DNA of 64,000 bases from Microbulbifer sediminum (GTDB taxonomy: Bacteria > Pseudomonadota > Gammaproteobacteria > Pseudomonadales > Cellvibrionaceae). The stretch spans positions 52,897 through 116,896 of the forward strand of contig NZ_JAJSAP010000010.1 in assembly GCF_021729035.1 (NCBI RefSeq). Direction: 5' to 3'. Position numbers and translations under genes: made by a program. How positions within the stretch are numbered: position 1 is the first letter of the stretch; each line of letters starts with the position of its first letter. The notes under the pieces were generated by a model. That model was not told the origin of the DNA. It did not search any database and saw only the letters and a program-made list of their open reading frames with translations. Below, piece after piece: positions 1 through 9,173 of this stretch.

Positions 1-1179
1 CTGCTGCCACTTGTCACGGAGCTTTGCCAGTTTTGATTCCGCATCCGGGTCACTGCCGATATCCTCAAAGAATCGCTCATAGGAGTAGGAGGAGAAATTA
101 CCGTCGGCAAGGAAGTGGGTAATACCCAGCCTGTCTGCGGGGAATTTTTGTGACAGTCCACCGTAAAGAGTGGCCAGGGCATTGGGGTCGAACCCGGGAG
201 TGATCTGCGTGAGCAGGTTGATTGGATTCTCTGCGGCCGTATCGCCGTCATCGGTGTAGGTGGTCCAGGAGTCCAGCACTTCCCGGTGCAATGGCAATGA
301 CGGATAGGTCTGGGGGTCATTGCTGTTCCGCGGGGCGTCAAACAGCGGGCCGGAATCGTCCAGCAGGTAGCCGTAATCCACGCCCATATCCGCACGCAAT
401 TTCGAGTAGTTCAGCAGGGCACCGATACTGCCGGCGCTGCAACCGGCGGCAAGCATCTGTCGCGGTTTTTGCAGGTTGTTCTTTACCCAGGAGGTGACCG
501 CCTGCACGTTGCGCAGGCCATTGTGGTGCCAGATCAAGTCCGGGTTCTGTCCGGTTGGATCCGCGTAAACCTGGGTCTTGTCGCCCACATAAATGTCACC
601 GGTACAGTAGGGCACGTAGACGATATTCCACTCACCGGTTTTGAACTGGTCGTAGGGATGATGGGTGTAGATCAGTGGCGACGCGGCCGCCGTGCCCAGG
701 TTGGATGAGTTTTCGAAATCCAGCAGGTTGATATTCTGCACGTAGTCATCGGGAATTCCATTGGGGTTGCGCGCCCCGCGGATGCCGGCCTGGCCGGAGC
801 AGCTCTCATAGTCCCAGCAGGCGCCGCCGCCCTCGAAATAGAAAATGGTATTGCTGGTATCCGGCACCCGGTAGACAAAAAACTTGTAGGGCGACCCGTT
901 GCCACACATGGCCCCGGTACTTGCCGGTACATCGACTTTCTGCCAGTTGTCGTAATCGGCCGGGTTGAACCCGTCATCAAAGCCGGCAACTTCCCGGGTC
1001 AGCGGGTACATCCCGTGGGTTTGCTCTTCGGTCACTGGCGCATTGGCCTGGCGGGGTACGATGAGATTGCCGAGGGTGGCCCAGAAACCGTAGTCGCCGG
1101 GTTCGGCACTGACCTGGGCGCTGAGCGTGATGCTGATGGCGGCACAGGCGAGTGCCGCACTGCGGAGAACTTTTATCAT
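1..1179 (-). CDS. Pectin-acetylesterase-family secreted hydrolase (partial, C-terminus outside window)
   Basis: The reading frame is open from an ATG at 1179 to the window edge (393 codons, no stop), so the C-terminus is missing. AGGGGA lies just upstream of the ATG. Residues 1-25 look like a signal peptide, with a hydrophobic core and a VSA cleavage site before EPG, so export is expected. Residues 115-123 (FEGGGACWD) and 246-251 (GCSAGS, Ser248 as likely nucleophile) fit the plant and bacterial pectinacetylesterase / Notum-like alpha/beta hydrolase family, which uses a Ser-Asp-His triad to remove acetyl or acyl esters from polysaccharides. The Asp and His expected further on cannot be located with confidence. 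Several cysteines (for example in GACWD, ESCSG, YCTGD) suggest disulfides and a periplasmic or extracellular location. The substrate is inferred only from the family. It is transcribed away from the neighbouring pseudogene. Confidence 0.8.
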   Translation of the reverse strand, partial: MIKVLRSAALACAAISITLSAQVSAEPGDYGFWATLGNLIVPRQANAPVTEEQTHGMYPLTREVAGFDDGFNPADYDNWQKVDVPASTGAMCGNGSPYKFFVYRVPDTSNTIFYFEGGGACWDYESCSGQAGIRGARNPNGIPDDYVQNINLLDFENSSNLGTAAASPLIYTHHPYDQFKTGEWNIVYVPYCTGDIYVGDKTQVYADPTGQNPDLIWHHNGLRNVQAVTSWVKNNLQKPRQMLAAGCSAGSIGALLNYSKLRADMGVDYGYLLDDSGPLFDAPRNSNDPQTYPSLPLHREVLDSWTTYTDDGDTAAENPINLLTQITPGFDPNALATLYGGLSQKFPADRLGITHFLADGNFSSYSYERFFEDIGSDPDAESKLAKLRDKWQQ

Positions 1180-1543
1180 TTTATCCCCTGAGTTTTCAGT
1201 GAGTATCAGTCGTTTTCTCTCTGGCTGCGCTAGTTGGTACAGGGCCGTACTGCGGGGACAAAAATGCCTGGGGAATGTCCGTCTCGACCGGAGTGAAACG
1301 GGCGCGGAGCCGGTTCGCTACTTCGGTAAAACGCCCTGAGCCTAGTGCCTTGTCGGCCAATGGTCGAGAATATTTGCAGGCAGAACCATTGGGTCACCAT
1401 AGACGTACCAGTCTACTCGGCAAGCTGAAAACTGCTTCACAAATTCAGGTGGAAAACAGAGTCAGCAAGTCACTCCCGGCAGGCTTTACCCGGCATCACG
1501 TGTGGGGGACACTGGCAGCAATAACAATAATCCTGGTGAGTCT
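1180..1543. other. Intergenic stretch with no convincing gene
   Basis: This stretch separates two diverging transcription units. It should hold the promoters of the pectinacetylesterase-like gene and of the former acylase gene, but I cannot pick clear -35/-10 pairs. The only structure I see is a dyad, TAGAC-N6-GTCTA, at 1400-1415, which resembles operators of some TetR-type repressors. The short open frames here match nothing I recognise. Confidence 0.5.
1400..1415. promoter_or_regulatory. Possible operator dyad TAGAC-N6-GTCTA
   Basis: A perfect 5-bp inverted repeat with a 6-bp spacer lies about 130 bp upstream of the acylase pseudogene. The half-sites resemble those of TetR-family operators. 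No TetR gene is nearby in the window, so the role is a guess. Confidence 0.2.
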
Positions 1544-2891
1544 ATGGTCCGGTTAAAACGGCGGCGGTGGCAGTGTCTGCGGCACTCGTGGTTGCCTTCC
1601 TGAGCCTGCCCCCGGGGATCGAAACCCAGCTGGCGCGGCACGGCTTTACTGCCGCCGCGGGACATTATGATGTGGAGATATTACGGGACAAGTGGGGGGG
1701 CCACATATCTACGGCAGCACCGACCCCGATGTGGCCTTCGGGCTCGCCTATGCCCACGCCGAGGATGACTTTGCCACCATCCAGGACGTGATCCTCGCAA
1801 TCCGCGGCACACTGGCGGCGGAGAAAGGCATGGCTGCCGCGAAGACCGATTACCTGGCCCAGTGGATGGGCATCTGGCCGGCAATCGAGCGCGGTTACAC
1901 CAAGCTGCCGGCGCAGACACGTGTGGTTGCCGAGGCCTATGCCGCGGGGCTCAACCTTTATGCCGCGCACAATCCGGAGCGGGTTTCCCGCTACCTGTTG
2001 CCGGGCGACCGCTCCAAACTCATCTGGCGCGACTACCGGGATTTCAGTGCCATGCCCAGCACCGTCAATCTCGCTTCGGGACTGGTCTACAACGCCAGCA
2101 ATCCCTCGTTCCACTCAACTGACGGCGACGACGATGCCTGGGCAGAGGATTACCCGGACAGCATGGGTATTGAAACCCGGGTTACCAACCGGGCCCTGCA
2201 GATCGAGTCGTTCTACGGTGCCGAGCAAAAGATCTCTGCAGACGAATTCGTTCGATTCAAGTTCGACCACCGCCACCACCCGGGCTCGTACCAGGTGAAA
2301 GCACTGCGCCGCTGGCTGGCCAGCGAAAAACCCGCAGGTTTGCAGCGCGAGCCCTATCGCTCGGCGCTGGCCGCCCTGGCGCACTGGGACCTGTCCACGT
2401 CCCGCGACAATCGGCAGGCGGCCCTGGCCGTACTGACGCTGCAGCCGGTGCAGGACGCCGGGAACGAAGCGGTTTCCGATACTGCGATCGGGCGGGCATT
2501 CCGGCGGGCGGTGGATCAGCTGGTCGAGCATCACGGCAGCACCGGGGTGCCCTATCGCGAGGTCAATCGCCATGTCCGCGCGGACAAGAGCTGGCCGCTA
2601 AACGGCGGGCCGGATACGCTGCGTGCGGTCTACGGCGGGCCGCTGAATGGGGGGGGTGAGCTGGAGAATCGTGCCGGCGATGGCTACATCATGGTGGTCG
2701 CCTGGGGCGCTGAGGGACAGGTGCGCTCGCGCGCGGTGCATCACTTCGGCTGAGCCACCCTTGACAGTACATCGCCTCACTACGCGGGCCAGGCGTCGCT
2801 GTTCGCCGCAGAGAAGCTGCGGCCGGTGTATTTCGAGCGGGCAGCGCTGGAGCCCCATGTCTCGCGTCGCTACCGCCCGGGACAGGAGTGA
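1544..2891 (+). pseudogene. Penicillin acylase / acyl-homoserine-lactone acylase family pseudogene
   Basis: Pieces of an Ntn-hydrolase of the penicillin-acylase family can be read in several frames. From about 1660 the frame reads EILRDKWG; it then shifts by one base in a run of seven G at 1694-1700 and continues as PHIYGSTDPDVAFG (normal family form: DKWGVPHIYG). It runs through the alpha-chain start, then at about 1980 jumps from NPER straight to a late beta-chain stretch (LPGDRSKLIWRDY, TNRAL). Some 300 residues that normally hold the autocatalytic cleavage site and nucleophile serine are therefore missing. A TGA at 2751 replaces an expected serine codon after HHFG; the same frame then continues with family-like sequence (ATLDSTSPHY) to a stop at 2889. 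The hydrophobic N-terminus (AALVVAFLSLPPG) is in yet another frame from the ATG at 1544. Family members are usually about 700 residues or longer. No active enzyme can be made. Confidence 0.85.
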
Positions 2892-2955
2892 TCAAAAGAT
2901 GAAACGCTCCCTCGACTGATGTCCCGGGTGGGGGGCGCCTGCGGGTAAGGTGCCG

Positions 2956-4182
2956 TCAGAGCAGCCCGAATGCCGACATCAGGCTGCGGCCGCCGAGCAT
3001 GAACGTTACCAGCAATACCAGCAGCCCGGCCAGGTTCTGCCAGCGGGAATTGCGGTATTCGCCGAGCCTGGGCGTATTCATTTCCCACAGCAGGAATCCG
3101 GTAACAATGGGCAGCAACAGGCCGTTGGCTACCTGGGCAAACCAGATTACCTGCACCGGCTTCATTTCCAGCGTGGCGATCCCCGCGCCGGTGACCAGTA
3201 CCGCGATCCACAGGCTGCGAAAGCCCGTGGACCTGAGATCGGGACGCAGGCCCAGGGCGCCGCCCAGGGCGTAGGCGGCTGCCAGTGGGGCAGTAACCGC
3301 CGAGGAAATACCTGCGGCGAAAAGGCCCACTCCCATCATGGCGGTGGCGAGGTCGCCGAACAGTGGCCGCATGGAGGTGGCAATATCGGCGGCCCCCTGC
3401 AACTCCAGCTGGTGCCGGAAGAAAGCCGCTGCAGCAGTGGCGACAATGGCCATGGAGATCAGCCCACCGAGGGGGATGGAAAAAAGGATATCGCTGCGCG
3501 CGCGGGAAAGATCGCGCGGATCACGCCACTTGCGGCTGGCACTCGCACTGTGCAGGAACAGGTTGTAGGGCACCACGGTGGTTCCCACCAGGGCGATCAC
3601 GGTCAGGGCCGCACCTTTCGGCAGTTGCGGCACCAGCAGTCCGCGAAGCAGGGCGGGAATATCGGGCCGGCTGATGAGGAAGGTGGCCAGGAATGCCAGG
3701 CTCATCAGGCCCACCAGGGCGATCAGGGACTTTTCCACCAGGCGGTAGCTGCCACTCCACAGCAGTGCAAAGGCCACCAGGGCGATCAGCAGGGCCCAGG
3801 GATTGAAGGCCCGGGCGGATGGGTCCCCATCACCGGTGAGGGCGCGAAGGCCCATGCTGGCGCCGGCGATATTGCCGCCCTGATAGGCGGCATTGCCCAC
3901 CAGGATGGCGCTGGCCACCAGGGCGATGGCGGCGAATCGCGGCAGCGGCCGGCGAAAGGACTCGCGGATATTTTCCCCGAGGCCGCGGCCGGTGACCACG
4001 CCCAGGCGCGCGGCCATTTCCTGCAGCACCACGCTGGCGAGTACCGCGAACAGCAGTGCCCAGAGCAGGGCGTAGCCATAGTTGGCGCCGGCGAGGCTGG
4101 CGGTGACCACGGTACCGGGGCCGATAAAAGCCGCCGCGACCATGGTTGCGGGACCGATATTCAGGTGTTTGCCGATTTTCAT
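2956..4182 (-). CDS. Nramp-family divalent metal transporter, variant lacking canonical metal-site motifs
   Basis: The 408-residue inner-membrane protein has about eleven predicted hydrophobic helices. The order of segments (SLAGANYGYALLW after helix 1, VVPYNLFLHS in helix 6) matches the Nramp/MntH family, which imports Mn2+, Fe2+ or related metals with protons. The canonical helix-1 DPGN motif is here GPGT (residues 21-24), so the metal-binding Asp and Asn are both gone. The helix-6 MPH methionine and histidine are replaced, giving VPY (204-206). Known Nramp-related subfamilies with altered sites carry other ions, so manganese transport should not be assumed. The ATG at 4182 has no visible Shine-Dalgarno sequence. 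It lies 18 bp after the acetyltransferase stop and is probably cotranscribed with it. Confidence 0.85.
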   Translation of the reverse strand: MKIGKHLNIGPATMVAAAFIGPGTVVTASLAGANYGYALLWALLFAVLASVVLQEMAARLGVVTGRGLGENIRESFRRPLPRFAAIALVASAILVGNAAYQGGNIAGASMGLRALTGDGDPSARAFNPWALLIALVAFALLWSGSYRLVEKSLIALVGLMSLAFLATFLISRPDIPALLRGLLVPQLPKGAALTVIALVGTTVVPYNLFLHSASASRKWRDPRDLSRARSDILFSIPLGGLISMAIVATAAAAFFRHQLELQGAADIATSMRPLFGDLATAMMGVGLFAAGISSAVTAPLAAAYALGGALGLRPDLRSTGFRSLWIAVLVTGAGIATLEMKPVQVIWFAQVANGLLLPIVTGFLLWEMNTPRLGEYRNSRWQNLAGLLVLLVTFMLGGRSLMSAFGLL

Positions 4183-4200
4183 TATTTTTATGTTCTGCTG

Positions 4201-4698
4201 TTAATTGGCGTAGAGGTGGAGCCCTGTTTCTTCCGGGGTTAAATCGACCTGCCGCTCGAACTGCATGCCCACTTTTTTCAGCACCCGGACCGAGCCTGAA
4301 TTTTCCGGTTGCACCAGGCCCACGATCCGTTGCAGTCCCATTTCCCCGCGACCGTAGAGCATGACAGCCTGTGCAGATTCGGTGGCCAGTCCGCGCCCCC
4401 AGTACGCGGGCAGGAATCGGTAGCCGATATCCACCTCTTTGATTTCCGGTACAAACTTGAGGCCGCAGAAGCCAACCAGGTGGCCCGTGGTCTTCTCGAT
4501 ACAGGCCAGGCGACCGAAGCCCCGCTCGCGGTAATCGCGCAGCGGTTTGCTTTTCAGGGCCTCGGTGGCCTCGGCCAGTGAGGCGAACGGGGCCTGGCCG
4601 GTGTAGCGGACCACTGCGGGGTCGGCGCTGAGGGCATAGAAGCCCGGCGCATCGTCCAGCGTGAATTTTCGCAGTAGCAGTCGCGCCGTTTCTATCAC
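4201..4698 (-). CDS. GNAT-family N-acetyltransferase (RimJ/RimL-like)
   Basis: The 165-residue protein opens with IETARLLLRKF, the typical first strand of RimJ/RimL-type acetyltransferases, and carries an acetyl-CoA pyrophosphate-binding loop around residues 98-106 (YWGRGLATE). Such enzymes transfer acetyl from acetyl-CoA to an amino group, often a protein N-terminus or a small amine. The true acceptor cannot be told from sequence. The start is GTG at 4698, placing it 14 bp after the uvrA stop and upstream of the Nramp-like gene, so uvrA, this gene and the transporter may form one unit. Function beyond the family is open. Confidence 0.85.
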   Translation of the reverse strand: MIETARLLLRKFTLDDAPGFYALSADPAVVRYTGQAPFASLAEATEALKSKPLRDYRERGFGRLACIEKTTGHLVGFCGLKFVPEIKEVDIGYRFLPAYWGRGLATESAQAVMLYGRGEMGLQRIVGLVQPENSGSVRVLKKVGMQFERQVDLTPEETGLHLYAN

Positions 4699-4712
4699 CG
4701 GTAACAGTGCCG

Positions 4713-7538
4713 TTATTGCAGCATCGGCTTCAGGAAGCGCCCGGTGTGGGAAACCTCCATTTCCGCGACTTCCTCGGGGCTGCCGGTGGCGATGATTTCG
4801 CCACCACCGGAGCCGCCCTCGGGGCCCAGGTCGACAATCCAGTCGGCGGTCTTGATCACATCCAGGTTGTGCTCGATCACCACCACGGTATTGCCGTGAT
4901 CGCGCAGCCGGTGCAGTACGTCGAGCAGTAGCTGGATATCGGCAAAATGCAGCCCGGTGGTGGGCTCGTCGAGGATATACAGCGTCTGGCCGGTGTCCCG
5001 CTTGGACAGCTCCCGGGACAGCTTCACCCGCTGCGCCTCACCGCCGGACAGGGTGGTGGCCGCCTGGCCCAGCTTGATATAGGACAGGCCCACATCCATC
5101 AGGGTCTGCAGTTTCTTGGCGATGGCCGGCACCGGGTCGAAGAACTCGCGGGCCTCCTCCACCGTCATCTCGAGGACCTCGTTGATGTTCTTGCCCTTGT
5201 AGTGCACCTCGAGGGTCTCGCGGTTGTAGCGCTTGCCCTTGCAGGTGTCGCAGGGCACGTAGATATCCGGCAGGAAGTGCATCTCCACCTTGATCACGCC
5301 ATCGCCCTGACAGGCCTCGCAGCGACCGCCCTTGACGTTGAAGCTGAAGCGCCCGGGCTTGTAGCCGCGGGAGCGGGCTTCCTGGGTGCCGGCGAAGAGC
5401 TCGCGGATCGGGGTGAAGATCCCGGTGTAGGTGGCGGGATTCGACCGCGGCGTGCGGCCGATAGGGCTCTGGTCGATATCCACGCACTTGTCGAAATGCT
5501 CCAGGCCGTGGACCGCCTCGTGGGGGGCGGCCTTGAGGGTGGTGGCCTTGTTCAGCGCTGTCGCCGCCAGGGGGTAAAGGGTGGCGTTGACGAGGGTGGA
5601 CTTGCCCGAGCCGGATACGCCGGTCACACAGGTGAGCAGGCCCACTGGAATCTCCAGGTCGACCTCCTTGAGGTTGTTGCCGCTGGCGCCCTCGATACGC
5701 AACATATAATCCGGATCCGGCAGGTAGCGCTCCTCGGGTACGGCGATCTCCTTGGCGCCGGACAGGTACTGACCGGTAAGCGAGCGCTCACAGGCGGTGA
5801 TGCTCTCTGCGGGCCCCGCGGCCACGACCTCGCCGCCGTGCACGCCGGCACCGGGGCCGATATCCACGATGTAGTCGGCACTGCGGATGGCGTCCTCGTC
5901 GTGCTCCACCACGATCACCGTATTGCCCAGGTCGCGCAGGTGGGTGAGGGTGGCCAGCAGGCGCTCGTTGTCGCGCTGGTGCAGCCCGATGGAGGGTTCG
6001 TCGAGGATATACATCACGCCCACCAGGCCGGCGCCGATCTGGCTGGCCAGGCGGATGCGCTGGGCCTCACCGCCGGACAGTGTCTCGGCACTGCGATTGA
6101 GGGTCAGGTAGTTGAGGCCCACATCCACCAGGAAACGGAAGCGGTCCCGCAACTCCTTGAGGATCTTGTCGGCAATCTCTTTCTGTGCGCCCTGGAAGGT
6201 GATCTGGTGGTCGAAGTAATCAAAGGCATCGCCCACCGGCAATTCGGTGATCTGCGCCAGGGTGCGGTCGTTCACGAATACATTGCGCGCCTCGCGGCGC
6301 AGGCGCGTGCCGCCGCACTCAGGGCAGTTCTGGGTGCTGAGGTATTTGGCCAGCTCGTCGCGCACCGACTGCGACTCGGTGTCGCGGTAGCGGCGCTGGA
6401 AATTGGGGATGATGCCCTCGAAGGTATGCCGGCGCACCGTTACATCGCCGCGGTCGTTGACGTAGCTGAAGTCGATGACCTCGTCGCCGCTGCCGTGCAG
6501 TATCACTTCTCGGTGGGCCTTGCGCAGCTTGTTCCAGGGCTTGTCCAGGTTAAAGCCATAGTGCTCTGCCAGCGAGTCGAGCATATGGTAGTAGTAGATG
6601 TTGCGGCGGTCCCAGCCGCGGATGGCGCCCTCGGAGATGCTGCTCTCCGGGTCCAGGATCACCTTGTCTTCGTCGAAGAACTGCTTGACCCCCAGGCCAT
6701 CGCAGCTGGGGCAGGCGCCGGCCGGGTTGTTGAATGAGAACAGCCGCGGTTCCAGCTCGTTCAGTGAGTAATCACATACCGGGCAGGCGTGGCGGGCGGA
6801 GAACAGGCGGTCCTCCTGGTCGCCGTCCATGAAGCTGATGGAGGCGATGCCCTCGGTCAGGGTGAGGGCCGTCTCGAATGACTCGGACAGGCGCAGTTGC
6901 AGGTCATCACGTACCTTGAACCGATCCACCACCACTTCGATCGTGTGCTTCTTGCGTTTGTCCAGCTTGGGGGTGTCGTCCAGGTCGCAGACCACGCCGT
7001 CAATCCGTGCGCGAACGAAGCCGTCACGGCGCAGCCGCTCGAATACGTGCAGGTGTTCGCCCTTGCGGTCGCGCACCACCGGTGCCAGCAGCATCAGCTT
7101 GCTGCCCTCCGGCAGCGCCAGCACCTGGTCGACCATCTGGCTGACGGTCTGGGCCTGCAGGGGTTCGGCGTGGTCGGGGCAGCGCGGCTCGCCCACCCGG
7201 GCAAACAGCAGGCGCAGGTAGTCGTAGATCTCGGTAATGGTGCCCACGGTGGAGCGCGGGTTGTGGGAGGTGGATTTCTGCTCGATGGAGATGGCCGGGG
7301 ACAGGCCCTCCACGGTATCCACGTCCGGCTTTTCCATCATCGACAGGAACTGCCGGGCGTAGGTGGACAGCGACTCCACGTAGCGGCGCTGGCCTTCGGC
7401 ATAAAGGGTGTCGAAGGCCAGTGAGGACTTGCCGGAACCGGAAAGCCCGGTGATCACGATCAGTTTATCGCGGGGAATATCCAGGTCGATATTCTTCAGG
7501 TTGTGGGTGCGCGCACCCCGGACATAAATCGTATCCAC
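4713..7538 (-). CDS. uvrA: Excinuclease ABC subunit A
   Basis: The 941-residue protein has the full-length UvrA layout: two ABC ATPase modules, each interrupted by zinc-binding insertions. Visible motifs are Walker [10 protein letters not shown] near residue 31, a CxxC zinc module at about 250-283, ABC signature LSGGEAQR near 483, a second Walker [10 protein letters not shown] near 640, a second zinc module (CEAC and CDTC) near 738-766, and a second signature near 826. UvrA dimers scan DNA for bulky lesions and load UvrB in nucleotide excision repair. The start is GTG at 7538. A good sigma-70 promoter lies upstream. The neighbourhood with an MFS gene and ssb is conserved in pseudomonads. Confidence 0.98.
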   Translation of the reverse strand: MDTIYVRGARTHNLKNIDLDIPRDKLIVITGLSGSGKSSLAFDTLYAEGQRRYVESLSTYARQFLSMMEKPDVDTVEGLSPAISIEQKSTSHNPRSTVGTITEIYDYLRLLFARVGEPRCPDHAEPLQAQTVSQMVDQVLALPEGSKLMLLAPVVRDRKGEHLHVFERLRRDGFVRARIDGVVCDLDDTPKLDKRKKHTIEVVVDRFKVRDDLQLRLSESFETALTLTEGIASISFMDGDQEDRLFSARHACPVCDYSLNELEPRLFSFNNPAGACPSCDGLGVKQFFDEDKVILDPESSISEGAIRGWDRRNIYYYHMLDSLAEHYGFNLDKPWNKLRKAHREVILHGSGDEVIDFSYVNDRGDVTVRRHTFEGIIPNFQRRYRDTESQSVRDELAKYLSTQNCPECGGTRLRREARNVFVNDRTLAQITELPVGDAFDYFDHQITFQGAQKEIADKILKELRDRFRFLVDVGLNYLTLNRSAETLSGGEAQRIRLASQIGAGLVGVMYILDEPSIGLHQRDNERLLATLTHLRDLGNTVIVVEHDEDAIRSADYIVDIGPGAGVHGGEVVAAGPAESITACERSLTGQYLSGAKEIAVPEERYLPDPDYMLRIEGASGNNLKEVDLEIPVGLLTCVTGVSGSGKSTLVNATLYPLAATALNKATTLKAAPHEAVHGLEHFDKCVDIDQSPIGRTPRSNPATYTGIFTPIRELFAGTQEARSRGYKPGRFSFNVKGGRCEACQGDGVIKVEMHFLPDIYVPCDTCKGKRYNRETLEVHYKGKNINEVLEMTVEEAREFFDPVPAIAKKLQTLMDVGLSYIKLGQAATTLSGGEAQRVKLSRELSKRDTGQTLYILDEPTTGLHFADIQLLLDVLHRLRDHGNTVVVIEHNLDVIKTADWIVDLGPEGGSGGGEIIATGSPEEVAEMEVSHTGRFLKPMLQ

Positions 7539-7545
7539 GCAGCAT

Positions 7546-7569
7546 CCTGTGGTTTGGTCGGAAAACAGG
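7546..7569. promoter_or_regulatory. Dyad CCTGT-N14-ACAGG downstream of uvrA promoter
   Basis: Inverted arms CCTGT and ACAGG lie 14 bp apart, directly over the expected transcription start of uvrA. The halves look like LexA half-sites, but the spacing is too wide for the usual CTGT-N8-ACAG box, so LexA control is not supported by spacing. Confidence 0.25.
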
Positions 7570-7571
7570 CA

Positions 7572-7599
7572 AGTATAATCTCTCCGGCACTTGTGCCAA
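7572..7599 (-). promoter_or_regulatory. Sigma-70 promoter of uvrA
   Basis: Read on the minus strand: TTGGCA at 7599-7594, a 16-bp spacer, then TATACT at 7577-7572. The start of transcription would fall near 7565, about 27 bp before the GTG of uvrA. An overlapping TATAAT on the plus strand at 7574-7579 could serve manC, but it has no good -35. Confidence 0.6.
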
Positions 7600-7644
7600 A
7601 ATCTGGCTCCAAATCAACCACCCTTACCACCGGAACGGATATCC

Positions 7645-9060
7645 ATGATTCCCGTGATTCTCTGCGGCGGCACCGGCTCGCGCCTGTGGCCGCTCTCCCG
7701 TGAAGCCTACCCGAAACAGTTCCTGCCGCTGGCGGGCAGCGAAACCATGCTGCAGGCCACCGCCATGCGCCTGGACGGCATCGCGAATGTGGCGGCGCCG
7801 ATCCTGGTCTGCAACGAGGAGCACCGCTTTGCCGCGGCCGAGCAGCTGCAGGAGATTGGCCGTTCGGCACAGTCGATCCTGCTGGAGCCCTGCGCCCGCA
7901 ATACCGCGCCGGCCATCGCACTCGCGGCACTGGCCGCACTCGAGGACGCGGGCGAGGGCGATGAGCCAATGCTGCTGGTACTGCCGGCCGACCATGCGGT
8001 AACTGATGTACCGGCGTTCGAGCGAGCGGTGGACAGCGCCCGTGAACTGGCGAAACGCGGTCACCTGGTCACCTTCGGCATCGTGCCCACCTGTGCCGAG
8101 ACCGGCTACGGTTACATCCGTCGCGGCGAGGACCTGGGGGAGGGTGCCTGGAAGGTGGCCGATTTTGTCGAGAAGCCGGATGCCGCGACCGCGGAGCGCT
8201 ACCTGGACAGCGGCGACTACAGCTGGAACAGCGGCATGTTCCTGTTCCGCGCCTCGCGCTACCTGGAGGAGCTGCGCGAATACCGGCCGGATATTCTCGA
8301 AGCCTGCCGGGCGGCCTTCGCCGGTGCGGCGCGGGACCTGGATTTCACCCGGGTCGACGCCGCAGCCTTCGCGGCCTGCGACAGCGAATCGGTGGATTAC
8401 GCGGTGATGGAGCGCACCGAGTCCGCGGCGGTGGTGCCGATGGCGGCGGGCTGGAGTGATGTGGGCTCCTGGTCTGCGCTATGGGAGCTGGCGGAGAAGG
8501 ACAGCGACGGCAACCGGCTGCACGGCGACGTGTTGGCGGAGGATGCCAGCGGTTGCCTGGTGCACGGGGACAATCGCCTGGTGAGCCTGCTGGGGGTGCG
8601 TGACCTGGTGGTGGTGGATACCGACGATGCGATATTGATCGCCGACAAGGGCCGTGTGCAGGAGGTCAAGAAACTGGTACAGCGACTGGACCAATCCGGT
8701 CGCGGCGAGGCGCGGGCACACCGCAAGGTCTATCGCCCCTGGGGATATTACGACTCCATCGACGCCGGTCCCCGTTTCCAGGTAAAGCGCATCGTGGTGA
8801 AACCGGGTCGCCAGCTGTCGCTGCAGATGCACCACCATCGGGCGGAGCACTGGATCGTGGTGCGCGGCACCGCCCGTGTGACCCGCGGTGAGGAAGAGCT
8901 GCTGGTGACGGAAAATGAATCCACTTACATCCCGCTGGGGGTGACCCACCGGCTGGAAAATCCGGGTTCCATCCCGCTGGAGCTGATCGAGGTCCAGTCC
9001 GGCAGCTACCTGGGAGAGGACGATATCGTCCGCCTGGAAGACAAATACGGGCGTAGCTGA
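7645..9060 (+). CDS. manC: Mannose-1-phosphate guanylyltransferase / mannose-6-phosphate isomerase
   Basis: The 471-residue bifunctional enzyme makes GDP-mannose from mannose-1-phosphate and GTP and interconverts fructose-6-P and mannose-6-P. The N-terminal nucleotidyltransferase signature [13 protein letters not shown] with PKQFLPL lies within the first 30 residues, and FVEKP near residue 174 is the sugar-phosphate site. The C-terminal cupin (about 365-450) carries the metal-binding pattern with HHHRAEHW. I chose ATG 7645 because the product then begins at the conserved MIPVILCGG; an in-frame extension to 7591 has no family similarity. It resembles AlgA/ManC in length. No polysaccharide cluster surrounds it, but galU and a phosphomannomutase lie 5-6 kb downstream. 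Confidence 0.95.
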   Translation: MIPVILCGGTGSRLWPLSREAYPKQFLPLAGSETMLQATAMRLDGIANVAAPILVCNEEHRFAAAEQLQEIGRSAQSILLEPCARNTAPAIALAALAALEDAGEGDEPMLLVLPADHAVTDVPAFERAVDSARELAKRGHLVTFGIVPTCAETGYGYIRRGEDLGEGAWKVADFVEKPDAATAERYLDSGDYSWNSGMFLFRASRYLEELREYRPDILEACRAAFAGAARDLDFTRVDAAAFAACDSESVDYAVMERTESAAVVPMAAGWSDVGSWSALWELAEKDSDGNRLHGDVLAEDASGCLVHGDNRLVSLLGVRDLVVVDTDDAILIADKGRVQEVKKLVQRLDQSGRGEARAHRKVYRPWGYYDSIDAGPRFQVKRIVVKPGRQLSLQMHHHRAEHWIVVRGTARVTRGEEELLVTENESTYIPLGVTHRLENPGSIPLELIEVQSGSYLGEDDIVRLEDKYGRS

Positions 9061-9173
9061 CCACAAGGCAGGCTCGACGGCGCGGTTCCGGTTCCCAACC
9101 GGGGCCCCGCCGCTGTTACAATGCGCGCCCATTGATGTTGTGCGCCCGGATTGCCGGATGAACCCCTCTGCCC

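Noticed and set aside
2950..4242. Plus-strand open frame of 430 codons over the Nramp-like gene
   Set aside because: It is antisense to a clear membrane transporter. Its composition (Gly, Gln, His-rich, no family match) is that of a G+C-rich shadow frame.
4947..6737. Plus-strand open frame of 596 codons over uvrA
   Set aside because: It is a mirror of the conserved UvrA frame with no recognisable motif.
7546..7569. LexA box at uvrA
   Set aside because: The half-sites are 14 bp apart instead of 8, so I do not call it a LexA box. It is listed only as a dyad.
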